DNA of 64,000 nt. Source: Anderseniella sp963787895 (lineage in GTDB: Bacteria; Pseudomonadota; Alphaproteobacteria; Rhizobiales; Aestuariivirgaceae). Location: contig CAWBEX010000002.1 of the NCBI GenBank assembly GCA_963787895.1, forward strand, positions 248,001-312,000. The letters are read 5' to 3'. A program made the position numbers and the translations under genes. Below are positions 18,290 to 27,289 of this stretch, in pieces. How positions within the stretch are numbered: position 1 is the first letter of the stretch; every line of letters starts with the position of its first letter. Below the pieces are notes generated by a model, which was not told the origin of the DNA, made no database searches, and worked only from the letters and a program-made list of their open reading frames with translations.

Positions 18290-19126
18290 TTACATGTCCA
18301 GCACGAATACGTTGGTGATGATGGCCCGGTAATCACCCCGCATCCCGAAGGACTTGCTTACATCCATGAAGCCATCGAGTTCGAAACGGTAGTTGCCATA
18401 CGATCCAAACTCATTGCGAACCACTTCCGGCTGCAGATAGCGCCGCTCAACCTCTGAACGGACATTCTCGGCCGGGTCGTGCAGGATTATCACGTCACGG
18501 TCTGTTTCACCGCGTTCGTTCACCCCGAATCCAGCCATCGTAGTCATGTGACCCTGAACGAGTGCCAGCTCACCGCGTTTGGATGTCTCCTTGAAGAAGC
18601 TCACAGTTATCCAGACGCCCTTGCCCCTGGCAAATTCGGATTTGATGTCGTTCATGTCGGGAGGCCCGACATGGTTGTGTGCGACATTGCGAAATTCGTA
18701 CGGGCCATAAGCATCGACAGATGGCCGGTATCCGGCTTCGCTGATGAAACCTGCCAGTCCGTCGACAAACTTCTGCAATGGTGTCCCGCCCACCGGCGCA
18801 GTCGACATGAACTCGTCGCTGCCAAGCCGGCCGGCCACGGTTGCCACCTTCTCAATCGTTGTCAAACCCTGAACCGGCAGCAAGTTCTTGTAACCGCGGT
18901 ATTCTGCCAGCCACACCAGAACATTGGCGGTAGCAACCGGCACACAATAGTGCCTGCCACCACCGGGAAGTCCGAGCCGGGAATCTGTCTGGGTGAAGTC
19001 TGGCATCCGGTCAAGGCGCGATGTATCATAAGCAGCCGCACGCGCTTCGCCGCTCATGCCCGCAAAGGCAATCCACGTTGCAGCAGCAAACGCCAGCACG
19101 ATGTCTATGAAACGGCCCAGCACCAT
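18290..19126 (-). CDS. Exported C39-like (papain-fold) peptidase
   Basis: A 278-residue protein with an N-terminal signal peptide or anchor (MVLGRFIDIVLAFAAATWIA..., likely cleavage after SGEARA, about residue 30). It has a peptidase C39-like/transglutaminase-fold triad: Cys61 in HYCVPVATANVLVWL, His193 in QGHMTTMAGFG and Asp217 in ILHDPAEN. C39-like proteins without an ABC transporter domain are usually secreted cysteine peptidases or peptidase-like hydrolases acting in the periplasm. No substrate or partner is visible; it converges with chrA (6-nt gap) and follows the acyl-CoA dehydrogenase gene by 101 nt. The ATG at 19126 is chosen; an upstream in-frame TTG at 19180 would bury the signal sequence. 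Confidence 0.65.
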   Translation of the reverse strand: MVLGRFIDIVLAFAAATWIAFAGMSGEARAAAYDTSRLDRMPDFTQTDSRLGLPGGGRHYCVPVATANVLVWLAEYRGYKNLLPVQGLTTIEKVATVAGRLGSDEFMSTAPVGGTPLQKFVDGLAGFISEAGYRPSVDAYGPYEFRNVAHNHVGPPDMNDIKSEFARGKGVWITVSFFKETSKRGELALVQGHMTTMAGFGVNERGETDRDVIILHDPAENVRSEVERRYLQPEVVRNEFGSYGNYRFELDGFMDVSKSFGMRGDYRAIITNVFVLDM

Positions 19127-19227
19127 AAGAAATGCTATCTCCCATCGAAAGTTTCCGACAGGATACGGGAAGCCGTTCAACCCGCAGTTAAGACGGTAGT
19201 TAAAGTTTTAGCTTCCTGTTCCGGGTC

Positions 19228-20445
19228 CTAGGCCTTTGAAACAACAGGCCAGCCCCAGAAATCATTGCCCAGTTTTTCATAGTGGCGCGCAAGCACCATC
19301 TTGTGGACTTCGGAAGCTCCATCGACCAGTTTTGCACACCTTGCGTAGCGGTAAATCCATTCCACGATTGTGTCCTCGGAATATCCGCGTGCTCCTTGCA
19401 GTTGAAGCGCTGTATCTGCCGCCTTGTGCAGGGTATCGGCAACATGAATCTTGGCCATCGACACTTCCTTTTGTGCTTTCTCGCCCCTGTCAATCAACCA
19501 GGCAGCGTGCATCGTCAGCAACTTGCCAGTCTGAATATCTCGCGCCACATCGCCCATCATCATCCGCACTGACTCACGCTCTGACAACTTCGAACCGAAA
19601 GCCTCCCGGCTGGAGATATAGTCATTGGCAATTTCCATGCAACGCTTGGCATGTCCGAGCCAGCGCATGCAATGGGTCAGCCGGGCCGGGCCCAGTCGCA
19701 TCTGTGTGATGCGCAATCCATCACCCTCTTCCAGCAGCCGGTTCACCATGGGTATTTCCAGACCATCGAATTCCAGCTCGCAAACACCGCCATGCTCATC
19801 AGGGCCCATGTTGGCAATGCGCCGGACAATGCGCCATCCGGGGTCATCCTTGTGAAACAGGAAGGCCGACAGCCCATTGCGCGGATCATCGCTGGTGCGC
19901 GCCATCAAAATGAAATGCGAAGCAACTGCCGCGCCCGAAATAAACCATTTGCGCCCGTTGATGATGTAACGGTCGTTCTTGCGCTCAGCCCGTGTCAGCA
20001 TCATCCCGCCGGGGTCCGAACCTGAGCCAGGTGCCGGTTCGGTCATCACGAATGATGAGCGCACTTGCCCGTCAATTATGGGTTGTAACCACTTGTCCTT
20101 CATCTCGTCATTGGGCAGAATCTTGTTCAAGACCGACATGTTTCCATCGTCTGGAGCCTGGCAATTCAGCACGACAGGTCCGAAGATCGACCGGGCCGCC
20201 TCTTCATAGAACACTGCCCATTCAGCTACAGACAGGCCGAGCCCGCCGCGCTCTTTCGGCATCTGCGGCGCCCAGAGGCCTTCTGCCCTGGCCTTTTCGC
20301 GCATTGGCTTCAACAGGGACAAGCGAATATTCTGAAATTCGTTGTAATTGTCCTTGTTGGCCTCAAGAGGAATGACTTCGCCGGCTACAAAATCCCGTAC
20401 CTTCAGCCGCAGCTTTTCCAGTTCGGGCGATATCTCAAAATTCAT
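19228..20445 (-). CDS. Acyl-CoA dehydrogenase
   Basis: A 405-residue FAD-dependent acyl-CoA dehydrogenase that introduces the alpha-beta double bond into an acyl-CoA and passes electrons to ETF. All three domains are recognisable: N-terminal helices (EKLRLKVRDFVAGEVIPLE), a beta-domain with FVMTEPAPGSGSDPGGM and RYIINGRKWFISGA, and a C-terminal helical domain ending in LQGARGYSEDTIVEWIYRYAR. It resembles the ACAD10/11-like group. The ATG at 20445 has an AGGAAGG box 8 nt upstream. It is the distal gene of the TRAP transporter operon and follows the SDR gene by 34 nt. This suggests that the imported carboxylate is degraded as a CoA ester. Confidence 0.92.
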   Translation of the reverse strand: MNFEISPELEKLRLKVRDFVAGEVIPLEANKDNYNEFQNIRLSLLKPMREKARAEGLWAPQMPKERGGLGLSVAEWAVFYEEAARSIFGPVVLNCQAPDDGNMSVLNKILPNDEMKDKWLQPIIDGQVRSSFVMTEPAPGSGSDPGGMMLTRAERKNDRYIINGRKWFISGAAVASHFILMARTSDDPRNGLSAFLFHKDDPGWRIVRRIANMGPDEHGGVCELEFDGLEIPMVNRLLEEGDGLRITQMRLGPARLTHCMRWLGHAKRCMEIANDYISSREAFGSKLSERESVRMMMGDVARDIQTGKLLTMHAAWLIDRGEKAQKEVSMAKIHVADTLHKAADTALQLQGARGYSEDTIVEWIYRYARCAKLVDGASEVHKMVLARHYEKLGNDFWGWPVVSKA

Positions 20446-20479
20446 AAAGTTGTCCTTCCTGGCCAGAATCCCTGCAAGG

Positions 20480-21256
20480 TCAGTCGACCGGCAGCATGTG
20501 ACCGCCATCAACAACGACGGTACTGCCAGTCATGTACCCGGATGCACGGCGCGATGCGAGCAGCAATATCGCCCCGTCGAGATCAGAGCTGTCTCCGATG
20601 CGCCGTTGCGGTATGCGCTTCATCGTCGCTTCGCTGCGAGCAGAAGCAAAAAAATCCTTGTTGATCTCGGTCTTGATATAGCCCGGTGCAATCGCATTCA
20701 CCCTGATACCATGACGGGCAAACTCTACTGCCAGATTGCTTGTCAACTGCAGCACAGCACCCTTCGACGTTGAATAGGCAATCACGTTTCTGGCTGCCCG
20801 GAACGACAGCACCGACGCGATATTTATGATGCAGCCTGCTACTCCGGCACTGACCATGCGCCTGGCTGCCTCGCGGGCACAGAACCACACCCCGTCTACA
20901 TTGACCGACATCACGCGCCGCCAATCTTCCGGTTCAACCTCAAGGGCAGGTTTGGTGTCGGCGACACCTGCGTTGTTGACCAGTATGGAAACCGGACCGA
21001 AACTGGCTTCAGCGGCATCGAACGCACCCGGCACTCCCGCGTGGTTCGCAACATCAAGCTCTACAGCCTCTGCAGTGCCGCCATTACTGCGGATGCGTTT
21101 GCACAGTTCCTGCAGCCTGTCGATCCGGCGGGCTGCAACTACAACCCGCGCGCCGTTCGCCGCCAAAACCTCGGCGAACCGATCACCCAGCCCCGACGAA
21201 GCGCCAGTGACCAGTGCAACTTCACCACTTAGATCGAACAGGTCTGTGGCGCGCAT
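20480..21256 (-). CDS. Short-chain dehydrogenase/reductase (SDR)
   Basis: A 258-residue classical SDR. It has the cofactor motif TGASSGLG (residues 17-24), NNAG (about 94-97), the catalytic set Ser148, Tyr161, Lys165 (YSTSK), and an Arg pair after the second strand (AARR) favouring NADP(H). The GYMTGSTVVVDGGHMLPVD C-terminus is typical of 3-oxoacyl/3-hydroxyacyl-CoA reductases of the FabG-like branch. The ATG at 21256 is chosen; the upstream extension runs into the neighbouring gene. It is separated from the DctM gene by 10 nt and from the acyl-CoA dehydrogenase by 34 nt, so the three are one transcript. It probably oxidises or reduces a hydroxy/oxo intermediate of the imported acid. Confidence 0.9.
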   Translation of the reverse strand: MRATDLFDLSGEVALVTGASSGLGDRFAEVLAANGARVVVAARRIDRLQELCKRIRSNGGTAEAVELDVANHAGVPGAFDAAEASFGPVSILVNNAGVADTKPALEVEPEDWRRVMSVNVDGVWFCAREAARRMVSAGVAGCIINIASVLSFRAARNVIAYSTSKGAVLQLTSNLAVEFARHGIRVNAIAPGYIKTEINKDFFASARSEATMKRIPQRRIGDSSDLDGAILLLASRRASGYMTGSTVVVDGGHMLPVD

Positions 21257-21266
21257 AATTCTTCCG

Positions 21267-23930
21267 TCAGAAGCTGAGTGAAACGTCTGTGTGATGTGAC
21301 AAGCACGCCGCGACATTGAGCGCAGTATCTTCCGGAAGTCGCTTAAGTGACCGCAATCCGATGGTATCATGGATGGCGCTTTCGTAGGCTTCCACCTGCT
21401 CACCTACAGCGGACTTCACCTCTTCTCTCCAGCTCGTTTCCTGCTTGAAAGACTGCATTGCTGTATCGACCAGTTTCTTCAGCTCGTCCTTCTTCTCTGG
21501 AGACTTCTTGGCAAGCCTGGACAGATCACGCACAGTCTTCGAGATGCTGCTGGTTCCATCAACAGAGCCGAGCGAGGAAACCAACGACTTGGCGGAATTT
21601 TCCAGCGCTTCGCCGTCACCGGCATCCACCAGCTGGGCCAGAGCCATCATGTCCGGCTCCAGAGCCTTGAGCGCCTCACCAGATTCCAAAACGTCCTTCA
21701 GCGCACGCACAGGTTTGTAGGCGTCATCGGTGTTGCGGCGATAGGTAACGCGTGCCTTCTTGTCCGCATCCATCAATACTTTGAACGCCTTGCGGTCATC
21801 CTCCCAGTTGGCAGGTATCTTTTTCTGCAATTCAGCAATCTCGGCCTGGAACGCTTCGATACGCTTGGTCAGCCGGGTGCGACGCTTGTTCGCTTTCTCG
21901 TCATCTCCGCGTACCCGGCTCAACTCGGTAGACAGCCGCTTGACCTCATCTTCTTCACGCCGGATGTCGCGTTGCACCTCCCGGACCGCGGTGTGCAGTG
22001 GACCATAAGCCGGAACAGCATCTTTGACGGCTTTCTCCGTTGCCTTGATATCATCCAGCAGCTTGAAAGTGCCTTCAGCTTTGTCGAGGCTTGCACTGAA
22101 TGGTTTCGCCAACCGCTCCGGCACCCTTGACATGTCAATGCTGCGAGCCGACGCAATAGCCGACTTGATCTGCGGCCCGTCAGTCTGGAAGCGTGTGAAA
22201 ACTGTTTCCTCTATGCAGGTTTGCAGTTTCGGATTTATCGGCGGTGGAGCCTGTTCGCCCAGCAGCGACAGCCGCGTCGGCAAGTAGTTCACCAGACTGG
22301 GCAGGTAGCCAACAATTCCGAGAGCAACGAGCTGCAACAGGATAAACGGCACCACACCCTTGTAAATCGAGGTTGTCTTGACTGCAGCGGGCGCAACACC
22401 ACGCAAATAGAAAAGTGCAAACCCGAAAGGCGGCGTCAGGAAAGACGTCTGTATGTTTAGCCCTATCATGACACCAAGCCATACAGCCGTCACGTTGGCA
22501 GCAGGGTCCGCCAGCAGAATTGGCGACACAATTGGCACTACAACTACGGCAATTTCGATAAAGTCCAGGAAAAACCCAAGGAAAAAGATGACTGCCATCA
22601 CAATGATGAATTGGGCCCAGAAGCCACCTGGCAGACTGGTCAGAAACTCCTTCACCAGCTCTTCGCCGCCAAACGCCCGAAAGGCTGCTGTCAGCATGGC
22701 TGCACCAAGCAGGATGATGAACACCAACGACGTCGTTTTTGCTGTTTCAATCATCACACCGCGCAGAGTGTCCCGGATACGGAAAGTGCGCAGACCACTC
22801 CAGACCAGGGCAATGATCAGACCACTGAGTGCAATCAGGCCAAGACCGATGCCCAAAGCATCAGTACTGGATCGAATGTTCTTCACATTCATGGAAAACT
22901 GCGACGACAGAACAAAAATACAGCTAACACTTACGAGCGCCAGGATCGCAGGCCAGAATGCCCTTGGCTTACCCTCTTTCAACCGGTAGCCGGCCATGAT
23001 CATGGCGCCGGCAGCACCGATTGCACCTGCCTGGTTAACCGTTGCAACCCCGGCAATGATCGACCCCAGAACAATAAAAATGAGCACGAGCGGCGGCACA
23101 AGTGTCAGCATCGCCTTGACCAAAAGGCCACGATTGTAACCACCCTCGATTGGAACCGCAGGCGCCATCTTCGGCCTGATCAGTGCCAGCACCAGGATGA
23201 ACAGCATGTACAAGCCAACAAGAACCAGGCCGGGCACAAACGCACCGAGGAACATGTCGCCTGCGCTCGTCGAAGTGACAGCGAATTCCGAAGGCATTGC
23301 GAAGTCGCCGGTTGATGCCTTGTACAACGCCTTGCGTGCACTGTCCGCCTGATCCACGGCGCTTGAGAGCTGGTCAGCAAGAATGATCAGCACGATCGAA
23401 GGCGGGATAATCTGGCCCAGGGTACCTGAGGCTGCAATGGTACCTGCTGCCAGGGGATGCGAATATTTGTTACGCATCATCACGGGCAGCGAGATCAAGC
23501 CCATAGCTACAACAGTAGCGCCAAGGATGCCGGTTGTTGCCGCCAGCAGTGCACCAACAAAAACAACCGAAATGCCCAGGCCGCCGGGGATCGGACCGAA
23601 CAACTGGGCCATGGTGACCAGCAGATCTTCCGCGATCTTCGAGCGCTGCAACATGATGCCCATGAATACGAACAGCGGAATGGCAATCAGCGTATCTCGC
23701 TCAACCTCCCAATATATGCCGCGGAAGTTGGTCACGCCGGCACTCAACCATTGCGACGGGGACCCTTGTGCAAAGAATGCAGAGCTGTCGCCGGCAAAAA
23801 GCGCACCCGTGAGAGCCGCCGTGCTGATTGTCAGGATGGCTGCGCCAGGCAGCGCAAAGGCGACAGGATAGCCAGACCCCAGAGCCGCAGCCATGACAAG
23901 TACCAGCATTGCAAGAAAGAACAGTTCCAT
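21267..23930 (-). CDS. dctM: TRAP transporter large permease (DctM) with long C-terminal coiled-coil extension
   Basis: An 887-residue protein, where DctM subunits normally have 425-600. Residues 1 to about 570 are membrane-embedded DctM, with GYPVAFALPGAAIL, IPLFVFMGIMLQRSKIAEDL, ASGTLGQIIPPSIVLIILADQ and the late FFLDFIEIAVVVVPI / LTPPFGFALFYLRGVAP segments. An inserted hydrophilic loop lies near 190-225. Residues about 580-887 are soluble, highly charged and heptad-rich (RDIRREEDEVKRLSTELSRV, RRTRLTKRIEAFQAEIAELQ), predicted coiled coil on the cytoplasmic side. DctM carries the Na+-coupled transport of organic acids with DctQ and the periplasmic DctP. The extension has no recognised function. 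The gene lies between dctQ (41-nt gap) and the SDR gene. Confidence 0.9.
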   Translation of the reverse strand: MELFFLAMLVLVMAAALGSGYPVAFALPGAAILTISTAALTGALFAGDSSAFFAQGSPSQWLSAGVTNFRGIYWEVERDTLIAIPLFVFMGIMLQRSKIAEDLLVTMAQLFGPIPGGLGISVVFVGALLAATTGILGATVVAMGLISLPVMMRNKYSHPLAAGTIAASGTLGQIIPPSIVLIILADQLSSAVDQADSARKALYKASTGDFAMPSEFAVTSTSAGDMFLGAFVPGLVLVGLYMLFILVLALIRPKMAPAVPIEGGYNRGLLVKAMLTLVPPLVLIFIVLGSIIAGVATVNQAGAIGAAGAMIMAGYRLKEGKPRAFWPAILALVSVSCIFVLSSQFSMNVKNIRSSTDALGIGLGLIALSGLIIALVWSGLRTFRIRDTLRGVMIETAKTTSLVFIILLGAAMLTAAFRAFGGEELVKEFLTSLPGGFWAQFIIVMAVIFFLGFFLDFIEIAVVVVPIVSPILLADPAANVTAVWLGVMIGLNIQTSFLTPPFGFALFYLRGVAPAAVKTTSIYKGVVPFILLQLVALGIVGYLPSLVNYLPTRLSLLGEQAPPPINPKLQTCIEETVFTRFQTDGPQIKSAIASARSIDMSRVPERLAKPFSASLDKAEGTFKLLDDIKATEKAVKDAVPAYGPLHTAVREVQRDIRREEDEVKRLSTELSRVRGDDEKANKRRTRLTKRIEAFQAEIAELQKKIPANWEDDRKAFKVLMDADKKARVTYRRNTDDAYKPVRALKDVLESGEALKALEPDMMALAQLVDAGDGEALENSAKSLVSSLGSVDGTSSISKTVRDLSRLAKKSPEKKDELKKLVDTAMQSFKQETSWREEVKSAVGEQVEAYESAIHDTIGLRSLKRLPEDTALNVAACLSHHTDVSLSF

Positions 23931-23971
23931 TTCAGTTTGCCCCTACAGCGCGCAAAATTGTGAGCTCGTCA

Positions 23972-24964
23972 TCAATGTCCACCGGCGTCGGCGACAACGC
24001 GTTTGCCCGGCTCTCCACGACGGTCTGCGATAGCCTCCAGCAAATAGCCGGCAAACTGCACCATCATGCTGACCGCAAAGACCGCAAGAAAACCTGCCAT
24101 CATGTATTTGGTGTACATCCCGAAGCCGGATTGCGAGACCTCGAAGTTCAGCAGCGGCGCATTGATGACACTGGCTTTGCCTTCCATGCCAAACCACAAC
24201 ACGGTGAAGCACAGGCTCATTCCCAGGAGAATCGTGCCCCAATGATTGACCAGTCCCTTTGCCCGGTCCGAAAAACCGGCATAGGCGACATCTACCCGCA
24301 CGTGGCCCTCTTCAATAAGCGTGTATGCACTGGCAAAGAGGAACAGTGCTGCGTACCAGAACCTGACCAGGTCACCCATATAGGCCTGCTCATACGAGAA
24401 GATGAATCTGGTAAAAACTATGATGAGTTCGGCAACGACCACCAGAAGTGCCAACCAGATAAAACCGAGTGAGCGGGTGATTGCCGCAAGAACAAATGAA
24501 ACCAACAACAGCGGAACATGCACCCAGACACCCCTGAACTGTGGCCGCCCCAAATCTCCGGCCAGCGAGCTTCCGGTGACGCTCTCCAGCATACCTTCCA
24601 CGCGCAGGAACGAGATGAATGCATCTGCCAGGCCAACGAGCAGGACGGCGAAGAACGCCCATCTGATTATGTAGGCCGTAATATTATACAATCTGCCGGC
24701 ATCGGCTCGCAGCGGCAGATGCCGCGAGCTGCGCACGTATAGCAGTGCGAGAATGAAACCCGCAACATACAGACCCGCCTGAACCCAGGCCAGTACCCCG
24801 CCGCCAGAAAGTACCGCGGCTGCACCGGGCCATCCGCTCCAGTACGTTAGAAAATTGTTCAACAGGAATATCAAAGTCAGAATTGCAGCGGACCACGAAA
24901 AGGACCGCCAGGCCAGCGTCGATGCTGTCGGTACGTATGCTTCTTCCGTCACGGCTTTGCCCAC
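23972..24964 (-). CDS. dctQ: TRAP transporter small permease (DctQ), extended form
   Basis: A 330-residue membrane protein, about twice the usual DctQ length. The first half (1-150) has three to four extra hydrophobic segments. The C-terminal half (about 155-320) is the canonical four-helix DctQ unit, with VVVAELIIVFTRFIFSY, YEQAYMGDLVRFWYAALFLFASAYTLIEEGHVRVDV (seen in part: ASAYTLIEEGHVRVDV) and the last helix AGFLAVFAVSMMVQFAGY. The motif GHVRVDV is a strong DctQ mark. It acts with DctM and DctP in the inner membrane. It lies between the binding-protein gene (131-nt gap) and dctM (41-nt gap) on the minus strand. Confidence 0.88.
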   Translation of the reverse strand: MGKAVTEEAYVPTASTLAWRSFSWSAAILTLIFLLNNFLTYWSGWPGAAAVLSGGGVLAWVQAGLYVAGFILALLYVRSSRHLPLRADAGRLYNITAYIIRWAFFAVLLVGLADAFISFLRVEGMLESVTGSSLAGDLGRPQFRGVWVHVPLLLVSFVLAAITRSLGFIWLALLVVVAELIIVFTRFIFSYEQAYMGDLVRFWYAALFLFASAYTLIEEGHVRVDVAYAGFSDRAKGLVNHWGTILLGMSLCFTVLWFGMEGKASVINAPLLNFEVSQSGFGMYTKYMMAGFLAVFAVSMMVQFAGYLLEAIADRRGEPGKRVVADAGGH

Positions 24965-25095
24965 CTCGTGTCAACCCGTTCACGCCTGCGCAGACATTGG
25001 TATCACTTGCAAGTCACCAGCCTGCGAAAATTGTACCGGACGGAGCAGCCCCACCCGCTCCATCCGGAATGTTGTGTAACCCGGCTGCCGGGCTC

Positions 25096-26187
25096 CTACA
25101 GACCCAACACGCGGTTGCGCTGCAACAGGTAAGCCATGTCCGACAGCTTCATCCAGCCACCAACGTCTGCACGTGCAGCAACAAAGCTTTCATGCGTACG
25201 CTTTGCAAGGTCAGAATGAGCCACGGTTTCAGCGAACACCTCTGCCGCCGCCGTGCCAAAGCTGTCATAAACCTCGTCGTTGAACTCACGCAGCTCAACG
25301 CCGTTTTCCTTTATCAGCTTGGTCAGGTAAGTACCGTTATTGGCATTGTACTCGGACATCGACTTCATGTGCTCTTCGCCACATGCAGCACGGATGATTT
25401 CCTGGTCGGTCTTGCCAAGGTCAGCCCACCACTTTTCGTTCATGCCGAGAGCAAGCGTTGAACCGGCTTCGTGCATACCCGGGTAGTAGTAGTACTTGGC
25501 TGCTTCATAGAACTTCATGAAATAGTCGTTCCACGGACCAACCCATTCGGTAGCGTCAATCGCACCCGAGACAAGGTTTTCATAGATCTGTCCACCCGGA
25601 AGGGAAACAGGGGATGCGCCAAGCTTCGCCATAACGTCGCCGCCAAGGCCAGGAATGCGCATCTTCAGACCCTTCAGGTCGTCAGCAGAGTTGATTTCCT
25701 TGTTGAACCAGCCGCCCATCTGAACCCCGGTGCAGCCGGCCATAAGGCACTTGAGGCCAAACCCGGAAGCAACTTCATCCCACAATGCCTGGCCGCCCAT
25801 GTAATTGATCCATGCGTCCTGCTCCTGATGGGTCAGGCCGAACGGCACAGCCGTGTAGTATGCCCAGGCAGGGTGCTTGCCCTTCCAGTAATAATCAGCA
25901 GCATGATAGGCCTGCGAATTGCCGGCAGCGACTTCGTCGAACACGTCGAACGCGCCAACGCGCTCGCCGGCTGCAAAATACTGAACAGCAATTCGACCTT
26001 CGGTCAGCTCACCAATACGGGCAGCAAGACGTTGTGCACCAGTTCCGAGCCCCGGAAAATCACGCGGCCAGGTCGAAACAATCACCATATCCTTCTTTGC
26101 CTGCGCAATCGCTGGCGTTGCCAGTGTACCGGCCACAGCTGCGCCAGTTACGACACCGGCTGACTTGATAAAATTACGACGATCCAT
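25096..26187 (-). CDS. dctP: TRAP transporter periplasmic solute-binding protein (DctP family) with Tat-type signal
   Basis: A 363-residue periplasmic binding protein. The N-terminus MDRRNFIKSAGVVTGAAVAG has the twin-arginine pattern and a hydrophobic core ending at TPAIAQA, so export folded through Tat is likely. The mature part has DctP features, including the conserved Arg of KGLKMRIPGLGGDVMAKLG that binds the ligand carboxylate, LPGGQIYENLVSGAIDATEWVG, and YYYPGMHEAGSTLALGMN. This subgroup commonly binds 2-oxo acids or aryl/branched carboxylates. The ATG at 26187 has a GGGAG box 8 nt upstream. It is the first gene of the operon DctP-DctQ-DctM-SDR-acyl-CoA dehydrogenase; the divergent 267-bp gap to the amidotransferase gene should hold the promoter. 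Confidence 0.92.
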   Translation of the reverse strand: MDRRNFIKSAGVVTGAAVAGTLATPAIAQAKKDMVIVSTWPRDFPGLGTGAQRLAARIGELTEGRIAVQYFAAGERVGAFDVFDEVAAGNSQAYHAADYYWKGKHPAWAYYTAVPFGLTHQEQDAWINYMGGQALWDEVASGFGLKCLMAGCTGVQMGGWFNKEINSADDLKGLKMRIPGLGGDVMAKLGASPVSLPGGQIYENLVSGAIDATEWVGPWNDYFMKFYEAAKYYYYPGMHEAGSTLALGMNEKWWADLGKTDQEIIRAACGEEHMKSMSEYNANNGTYLTKLIKENGVELREFNDEVYDSFGTAAAEVFAETVAHSDLAKRTHESFVAARADVGGWMKLSDMAYLLQRNRVLGL

Positions 26188-26454
26188 TCGGTTACTCCCT
26201 TTTTTTGTCCACTCTGGCCCAAATCGTGCCCGGCAACTTTGAATATGTTGTCGCCAAACTGTGAAATCTGGTTTGTTCCGGGCTTCAACTCCTTTGAAAT
26301 GGCCGAATGGCAATAAAGACCAATCCTCAACGAGATACAACAGGAACCTTACAGAGGAGCCCCTTGACCCGTTGGACAGAGGCTTCGCACAATTGGGTGG
26401 ACACACCCGACTGCACCGGTTTACCAAGCTGCATTGATCATCAGGACGTTCGCA

Positions 26455-27249
26455 ATGACAAACTCCAAGCGCAAATGGCTGGTTGGCATTCCCGCCGATG
26501 TTTCCGAACATGACGGATTGCACTTCCACTCTGCCGGTGACAAGTACCTGCGCGCACTTGCCGATTGCTCCGATGCGGTGCCGGTCATCATTCCAGCACT
26601 GGAGCCAGGCATTGATCTCAATTCGTTACTGGATCATCTCGACGGCGTGCTTGTTACCGGGGCAACATCAAACGTGCACCCGCCAAACTACGGCGACAAA
26701 CCATCGCAAAAACATGAACCCTACGATCAGGCGCGCGACGGCCTGACCTTGCCACTTATCCAGGCCGTTGTGGACAAAGGCATGCCGCTTTTCTGTATTT
26801 GCCGCGGCTTTCAGGAACTGAACGTGGTATTCGGAGGCACGCTCGCAACAGAGGTGCAGGATTTGCCGGGACGGCTCGATCACCGGGCACCGCAAAGCGA
26901 TGACCTGAGTGTTCGTTATGGCGCGTCCCACCCTATCGCCATCGACCCAGGCAGCCTGCTCCACAAGATCTTGAAGAAGTCCGGCACGATGGTAAATTCG
27001 GTGCACCGCCAGGCCGTGGCTACTCTGGGCTCCGGTTTGCGTGTCATGGCGCGCGCGCCCGATGGCACTATCGAAGCAGTTACCCTCGACAACCCGGACG
27101 CCGGATTTGCGCTTGCGGTACAATGGCACCCCGAATTCCGGGCGACGGAAAACCCGGATTCAGTGCGCATGTTCAACGCTTTTGCAGGAGCCATGCGCGA
27201 ATACGCCATGCGCCGTGAGGATGCGATGGCACAAGCTGGCCAGAACTGA
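26455..27249 (+). CDS. Class I glutamine amidotransferase-like hydrolase (gamma-glutamyl-GABA hydrolase family, peptidase C26)
   Basis: A 264-residue cytoplasmic protein of the PuuD family, which cleaves gamma-glutamyl bonds such as gamma-glutamyl-GABA in the putrescine pathway. It has the nucleophile elbow FCICRGFQELN (Cys116), and His225 and Glu227 in VQWHPEF complete the triad. The N-terminal WLVGIPADV and DGVLVTGATSNVHP fit the family. The ATG at 26455 is chosen over ATG 26434 because its context fits family N-termini. No other puu genes are beside it; the island at 37-53 kb does encode a polyamine-type transporter and a PuuC-like aldehyde dehydrogenase. The TAXI gene follows after 40 nt on the same strand. 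Confidence 0.85.
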   Translation: MTNSKRKWLVGIPADVSEHDGLHFHSAGDKYLRALADCSDAVPVIIPALEPGIDLNSLLDHLDGVLVTGATSNVHPPNYGDKPSQKHEPYDQARDGLTLPLIQAVVDKGMPLFCICRGFQELNVVFGGTLATEVQDLPGRLDHRAPQSDDLSVRYGASHPIAIDPGSLLHKILKKSGTMVNSVHRQAVATLGSGLRVMARAPDGTIEAVTLDNPDAGFALAVQWHPEFRATENPDSVRMFNAFAGAMREYAMRREDAMAQAGQN

Positions 27250-27289
27250 CGCAAACGACTGGCAAACGACCTGAAAGGGGGGTGTTGTA

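Noticed and set aside
26455..27249. PuuD-like gene as part of the island's polyamine pathway
   Set aside because: It lies about 10 kb outside the island and in the host part; any link is metabolic only.
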